This document shows, piece after piece, positions 42,109 through 45,990 of a stretch of 45,990 nucleotides of DNA. A program made the translations under genes and the position numbers. Each line of letters opens with the position of its first letter. Position 1 is the stretch's first letter. Source of the DNA: Bacteroidota bacterium (GTDB lineage: Bacteria > Bacteroidota > Rhodothermia > Rhodothermales > Salinibacteraceae). The notes under the pieces were generated by a model. That model saw only the letters and a list, made by a program, of their open reading frames with translations, was not told the DNA's origin and ran no database searches. The stretch lies in contig JAAAOI010000014.1 in NCBI GenBank assembly GCA_009908945.1, positions 1 to 45,990 on the forward strand. The letters run 5' to 3'.

Positions 42109-43089
42109 ATGCCTGACACCCTCGTAACGGGCGCTACCGGCCTACTGGGCGCCACGTTGACCCGCGCGCTGGTCACCCGTGGCGCTGACGTGCGCATCCT
42201 CCGCCGCCCCACGTCTCCACTTCACCTCTTGGACGACGTGGCCGGCGCCGTCGAACACGTCGAAGGCGACATCACCGATGCGCTCTCCGTCCGCGAGGCC
42301 ATGCGCGGCATACGACGCGTATACCATGTGGCCGCCCTCATCCGATTTGGGGGGCGGGCCGACCGGCAGGCGCTTCGGGCCGTGAACGTGCGAGGCACTG
42401 CTCACGTCGTCAATGCGGCGCTGGCTGAAGGCCTCGACCGGCTGGCACATGTCTCGAGCATGGCCGCGCTGGGGCGCCCCGTGCATGGCGACGGCCTTGT
42501 AGACGAGTCCCATCCCTGGACGCACACCGCCGAGCGGTCCGTGTATGCCGTTTCTAAGCGGGACAGCGAACTCGAAGTACACCGGGGCATTGCCGAGGGC
42601 CTTGACGCGGTGATCGTGAACCCGGCACTCATCTTTGGCCCCGGACGCTCCGGGGAGAATACCCAGCGTATGGTGGAAGCGGTGCGCGAGGAGCGTGTGC
42701 CTGCGGTGCCTCCTGGAGGGACCAACGTGGTGGATGTCCGGGACGTAGCCCATGGCCTGATTCGGGCCATGCACCTGGGCCCTACAGGGACACGCTACTT
42801 TCTGGGCAGCGAGAACCTGTCGTTCCAGGAGATCTTCGAGACGCTGGCGGTGGCCCTTGGGGTAGCTCCCCCCCAACGCCACGCCCCTGCGCTGCTCGTC
42901 CACGGGGCCGCCGCTGTAGCCGAGGGCGTTGCTACCCTTACCGGCACGCGTCCTCTCCTCTCCCGCGAACAGGCCCGCAGCGCCACCACCATGGTGCGCT
43001 ACAGCAACCGCAAGGCCCGTACAGAACTGGAATGCACCTTCCGCCCTTTCCGTGAGACCGCCCGCTGGCTCGCTGAGCGCTTGGGTTGA
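42109..43089 (+). CDS. Extended SDR NAD(P)-dependent epimerase/dehydratase
   Basis: A 326-residue extended short-chain dehydrogenase. The Rossmann motif TGATGLLGATL lies at about 7-17, GDITD and HVAALIRFGG are in place, and HVSSMAALG leads to the catalytic YAVSK. NPALIFGPG is the extended-SDR substrate-side signature. Such enzymes act on sugar nucleotides, steroids or dihydroflavonol-like substrates; the specific one cannot be told. The start is ATG at 42109 just ahead of the Rossmann strand. It may share a transcript with the biotin-carrier gene. Confidence 0.88.
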   Translation: MPDTLVTGATGLLGATLTRALVTRGADVRILRRPTSPLHLLDDVAGAVEHVEGDITDALSVREAMRGIRRVYHVAALIRFGGRADRQALRAVNVRGTAHVVNAALAEGLDRLAHVSSMAALGRPVHGDGLVDESHPWTHTAERSVYAVSKRDSELEVHRGIAEGLDAVIVNPALIFGPGRSGENTQRMVEAVREERVPAVPPGGTNVVDVRDVAHGLIRAMHLGPTGTRYFLGSENLSFQEIFETLAVALGVAPPQRHAPALLVHGAAAVAEGVATLTGTRPLLSREQARSATTMVRYSNRKARTELECTFRPFRETARWLAERLG

Positions 43090-43165
43090 TGCGCCCGCCT
43101 CATCGAATCTCATAACCTGCCATGAGAAGCAGCGGCCACGTGCCTCGCCTTCCCATCCATGGCAA

Positions 43166-43201
43166 CAAAAAACCCCACCGCACAGGAGTGCCGTGGGGGT
43201 T
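43166..43201 (-). terminator. Intrinsic terminator after tRNA-Thr
   Basis: On the minus strand, just past the tRNA, AACCCCCACGGCAC can pair with a GTGC-GGTGGGGTT arm over a short loop (one imperfection), and TTTTTTG follows. The GC-rich stem and T-run fit Rho-independent termination of the tRNA transcript. Confidence 0.75.
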
Positions 43202-43208
43202 GGGGACC

Positions 43209-43283
43209 TGGAGCCGACGAGCGGATTTGAACCGCTGACCTGCTCTTTACGAGAGAGCTGCTCTACCGCTGAGCTACGTCGGC
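43209..43283 (-). tRNA. tRNA-Thr (anticodon CGT)
   Basis: The minus strand folds as a full cloverleaf. Acceptor GCCGACG pairs with CGTCGGC. The D-arm is GCTC-AGCGGTA-GAGC, the anticodon arm GCTCT-CTCGTAA-AGAGC with anticodon CGT, the variable loop AGGTC, and the T-arm AGCGG-TTCAAAT-CCGCT. The discriminator is T and the CCA end is encoded. G1-C72 and C2-G71 agree with threonine identity. It reads ACG codons. A terminator follows directly. Confidence 0.95.
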
Positions 43284-43347
43284 ATGGGCTATGATCTGTA
43301 GAAAACGCCCAACGTCCTGTCCACTGCCGGGTTTCGCGGGGTGGAGG

Positions 43348-43372
43348 ACCGGCCCTGCCCTCACCGGTTTTT
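43348..43372 (+). terminator. Weak hairpin with T-run between tRNA and GDPD genes
   Basis: ACCGG (43348-43352) and CCGGT (43364-43368) form a 5-bp stem followed by TTTT on the plus strand. It could stop transcripts from the SDR gene running towards the GDPD gene, but the stem is short. Confidence 0.3.
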
Positions 43373-43475
43373 CATGCATCGCGTTGCCTCTGCCCAACAC
43401 AGGAGGGGCCCATCGGTAGCAGTTTAGCCATACCCGCGCCGATGAGGCGACTTGCGCAAAAGTCCGCTACGTCGC

Positions 43476-44453
43476 ATGTTGGGCTACGCGTCTTTGCTAC
43501 CTCTTTCCGCTCGGTGTATGTATGTGTATGCGTCTACGGCTCTCGTTTTTGCCGCCCTGTTCCTGAGTGCCTGTCATGGCAATAGCGCCCCACCCGTTCC
43601 GGAAGACCGGGTGTCTACCCCCGAGGGCTTCGAGGTGCAAGGGCACCGGGGCGCACGTGGGCTGATGCCAGAAAACACGATCCCTGCGTTCCTGCAGGCG
43701 ATCGACCTCGGCGTCCATACCGTCGAGATGGACGTCGTGGTCTCAGCCGACCGTCAGCTCATCGTCTCGCATGAGCCGTGGTTTCATCACCATATCAGCA
43801 CCACGCCGGACGGCGACCCGGTTGCGGAAGCAGAGGCCGCCGATTACAATATTTTTGAGATGACGGTGGACAAGGTGCAGGCCTTTGACGTGGGCCGGCG
43901 CGGCCATCCGCGCTTTCCGGAGCAGCAGACGCTGGAGGCCGTGAAGCCGACCCTCCGCGCTGCCATTAAGGCGATGGAAGACCACGTGGCGGCGCAGGGG
44001 GTGGCCCCGGTCCGCTACAACATCGAGACGAAGAGCCGGCCCACCTGGTACGGCACGTATCAACCTCCGCCCGATGTATTTGCGGAACTGCTACGCAATG
44101 AACTGCAAGACCTCGGCGTGCTCGACCGCACCATCATCCAATCGTTTGATCCCGCCACGCTTGTAGCCTTTCGAGCGCTTACGGATGCGGGAGCCATCGC
44201 TCTGCTGGTGAGCACTGCCAACGACATCAACCCGGCGATATCCGCGCTCGGCTTCACGCCGGACATCCTCAGTCCGAATTACGAGATGGTGGATGAGGAT
44301 CTGCTCATGAGGGCACAGGCGGCCGGCATGCAAGTCATTCCATGGACGGTGAACGATCCGGGGGCTATGGAACGGCTGATTGCGCTGGGCGTGGACGGTC
44401 TTATTACCGATTATCCCGACCGCATTGTGGGGCGTCCGCTGCCGGCAGAGTAG
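43476..44453 (+). CDS. Glycerophosphodiester phosphodiesterase lipoprotein
   Basis: About 325 residues. A lipoprotein signal ends in the lipobox LSAC. The GDPD TIM-barrel follows: QGHRGARGLMPENTIPAF with the catalytic His and Arg, the VEMDVVVSADRQLIVSHEP metal and second-His motif, YNIETKSRP, IIQSFDP, and VIPWTVNDP near the end. It hydrolyses glycerophosphodiesters to glycerol 3-phosphate and an alcohol in the periplasm or on a membrane face. Start is uncertain: ATG at 43476 keeps a basic residue in the signal, ATG at 43518 gives the shortest signal, and TTG at 43452 is possible. Confidence 0.9.
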   Translation: MLGYASLLPLSARCMYVYASTALVFAALFLSACHGNSAPPVPEDRVSTPEGFEVQGHRGARGLMPENTIPAFLQAIDLGVHTVEMDVVVSADRQLIVSHEPWFHHHISTTPDGDPVAEAEAADYNIFEMTVDKVQAFDVGRRGHPRFPEQQTLEAVKPTLRAAIKAMEDHVAAQGVAPVRYNIETKSRPTWYGTYQPPPDVFAELLRNELQDLGVLDRTIIQSFDPATLVAFRALTDAGAIALLVSTANDINPAISALGFTPDILSPNYEMVDEDLLMRAQAAGMQVIPWTVNDPGAMERLIALGVDGLITDYPDRIVGRPLPAE

Positions 44454-44525
44454 GCGAAGAGCCGGGAGAACGCTACTGGCGCGACAGCCCCGTTTGTTGC
44501 TTCGTTCATGATTGGCCTGTCTACT

Positions 44526-45990
44526 ATGGAAACACCCAACGCCGCCCTCCGCACCTATCTCGGCCGCATTGCCGACCTCAACGCGGCGGCGGCCACGCTC
44601 GAATGGGACCAGGAAACGTACATGCCGGCCGGCGGCCATGCGGCCCGCGCACAGCAACTAAGCACCCTCCGTGCCATGGCCCATGACCTCCTCACCGATG
44701 ACGCATTGCTGGGGCTTTTGGAAAAGGCCACGTCCGCCGACGACCCGCTGATGGCAGACCTGGTGGCTGTCACGCAGCGCGATGTGGAGAAGGCCCGGCG
44801 CGTGCCCACCGCACTGGTGCAGCAAATGGCCCGGGCCAGCGCCGAAGCCAAAGAGGCCTGGCGTGAGGCGCGCGAAACCGACACGTTCGCGACCTTTGCC
44901 CCACACCTGCAGCGCCTGCTGGATCTCAATCGTCAGAAAGCCGAGGCCCTGGGCTACACCGACGAGCCGTACGACGCCTTGCTCGACACCTACGAGCCTG
45001 GCATGCAGACGGCTACGGTAGCTGACGTATTCACGTCGCTCCGCGCAGCCCTGGTCCCCACGGTGGAAGCTATCGCTGACGAGCCGATCCCAGATGACGC
45101 CTTTCTGCACCAGCCGCTCGATGAGGATACGCAGCTGGCGTTTGGTCGCATGGTGGTGAGCGACCTCGGCTACGACTTCGCCCGAGGGCGGCTTGACTTG
45201 TCCACACATCCTTTCTCTACGGCGTTCTCCATCGGAGACGTACGCCTCACCACGCGTGTGGCTGCGGACTTCTTCCCTACGTCCTTCTTCGGGACGGTCC
45301 ACGAAGCCGGGCACGGAATGTACGAGCAGGGCATTGATGCGGCGCTGGACCGCACGCCGCTGGCCGAAGGCACGTCGCTGGGCATGCACGAATCCCAATC
45401 CCGCCTCTGGGAGAACCACGTCGGCCGGAGCCATGCGTTTTGGGCGCACTACTATCCGGCCCTGCAACAGCACTTCCCAGATGCCCTCGGGGCCGTCGAC
45501 CGCGCCGCCTTTTACCGCGCCATCAACAAAGTCGAGCCGTCGTTTATTCGGGTAGAAGCCGATGAGGTCACCTACCCCTTGCACGTGATGCTGCGCTTTG
45601 AGCTGGAACGTGCCCTGCTCAACGAAAGGCTGGCCGTGGCTGACCTGCCCGACGCCTGGAATGCGGGCATGGAGGACTACCTCGGGTGCTGCCCCCCTAC
45701 CGACCGGCAGGGCGTCCTGCAAGACATCCACTGGGCCCTTGGCGCCATCGGCTACTTCCCGACCTACGCTCTTGGCACGCTGATGGCGGCGCAGCTCTTT
45801 CAACAGATCGAACGGGATCTCCCTGAAATCACTGCCCACATCGCCAGCGGCAACTTTGAGCCCCTGCTGAAATGGCTACGTACGCACATCCACCGGTGGG
45901 GCCGCCGTCGCACGGCGCAGGCGCTACTTCGAGGCGCTACCGGCACGGAGTTGGATCCAGCCCCTTTTCTGCGCTACATCCACACGAAGT
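44526..45990 (+). CDS. Carboxypeptidase Taq (M32 family), 3' end missing
   Basis: The frame runs from ATG at 44526 to the window edge without a stop (488 codons visible of about 500 expected). [17 protein letters not shown] at the N-terminus is the M32 signature. [11 protein letters not shown] near residue 259 is the zinc site (HExxH), followed by [21 protein letters not shown] with the third ligand Glu, and [16 protein letters not shown]32 enzymes remove C-terminal residues from peptides in the cytosol. ATG at 44508 in frame would add six residues. The gene is 72 bp after the GDPD gene, with only the last few residues missing. Confidence 0.95.
   Translation, partial: METPNAALRTYLGRIADLNAAAATLEWDQETYMPAGGHAARAQQLSTLRAMAHDLLTDDALLGLLEKATSADDPLMADLVAVTQRDVEKARRVPTALVQQMARASAEAKEAWREARETDTFATFAPHLQRLLDLNRQKAEALGYTDEPYDALLDTYEPGMQTATVADVFTSLRAALVPTVEAIADEPIPDDAFLHQPLDEDTQLAFGRMVVSDLGYDFARGRLDLSTHPFSTAFSIGDVRLTTRVAADFFPTSFFGTVHEAGHGMYEQGIDAALDRTPLAEGTSLGMHESQSRLWENHVGRSHAFWAHYYPALQQHFPDALGAVDRAAFYRAINKVEPSFIRVEADEVTYPLHVMLRFELERALLNERLAVADLPDAWNAGMEDYLGCCPPTDRQGVLQDIHWALGAIGYFPTYALGTLMAAQLFQQIERDLPEITAHIASGNFEPLLKWLRTHIHRWGRRRTAQALLRGATGTELDPAPFLRYIHTK

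Noticed and set aside
1-45990. CRISPR array, insertion sequence, prophage or known defence cluster
   Set aside because: No regularly spaced repeats, transposase or integrase motifs, phage structural genes or cas-like proteins were found on either strand.

Overview
The window is high-GC bacterial DNA packed with genes on both strands, mostly housekeeping. Several features point to a Gram-negative member of the Bacteroidota/Rhodothermota side of the tree, perhaps a Salinibacter or Rhodothermus relative. These are a PorV-type outer-membrane protein (type IX secretion), BshA (bacillithiol synthesis), an LptF/LptG permease, a menaquinone-pathway UbiE/MenG, a Mrp protein of the Bacteroidota form lacking the usual Cys pair, DUF1460 and DUF6624 proteins, few Shine-Dalgarno sequences, and TAnnTTTG-like promoter elements. 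The genus is an inference from gene content only. Both ends are cut inside genes: a secreted BNR-repeat protein on the left and a carboxypeptidase Taq on the right.

Layout. 1-6178 (minus strand): BNR protein (partial), lipoprotein, site-2-type membrane protease, aspartate aminotransferase, coaD, rsmD, and an outer-membrane beta-barrel. 6437-15122 (mainly plus): bshA, an opposed MBL-fold hydrolase, a membrane metallophosphoesterase, lptF/lptG, rsmI and ppc. 15145-25089 (minus): an orphan GspE/PilB N-terminal protein, a 538-bp gene-free gap, a dicarboxylate/amino-acid symporter, a TlpA-like thioredoxin, porV, a receiver-DHp protein without a kinase ATPase domain, an MBL hydrolase, a Lon-N-domain protein, a sodium:solute symporter, and a 99-residue basic protein with its own terminator. 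25090-25588 is a relatively AT-rich gap with several inverted repeats.

25589-31114: an M20 peptidase and a DUF2461 protein (plus), facing NifU-like, Mrp, Ppx and PrmA genes (minus). 31289-34400: a compact phosphatase-STAS-kinase partner-switching set (RsbU/RsbV/RsbW type). 34518-37863: a DUF6624 protein, an EamA transporter, a possible PIN-domain gene remnant and a GT1-type glycosyltransferase. 37936-41300 (minus): ubiE/menG, pfkA, a DUF1460 protein and aat. 41497-45990: a biotin-carrier-like protein, an SDR epimerase, tRNA-Thr(CGT) on the minus strand, a glycerophosphodiesterase lipoprotein and carboxypeptidase Taq.

How the genes fit together. PfkA and Ppc span the upper and anaplerotic parts of central carbon metabolism. 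LptF/G and PorV serve the outer membrane. RsmD and RsmI modify 16S rRNA and PrmA modifies ribosomal protein L11. NifU-like and Mrp would carry Fe-S clusters. BshA feeds low-molecular-weight thiol synthesis. The least ordinary parts are three regulatory-looking proteins missing a normal module: the GspE-N protein without an ATPase domain, the receiver-DHp protein without an ATPase domain, and the partner-switch set with no sigma factor beside it. The AT-rich locus of the 99-residue protein and the PIN-like remnant are also unusual. No CRISPR array, insertion sequence, prophage or complete defence system was seen.
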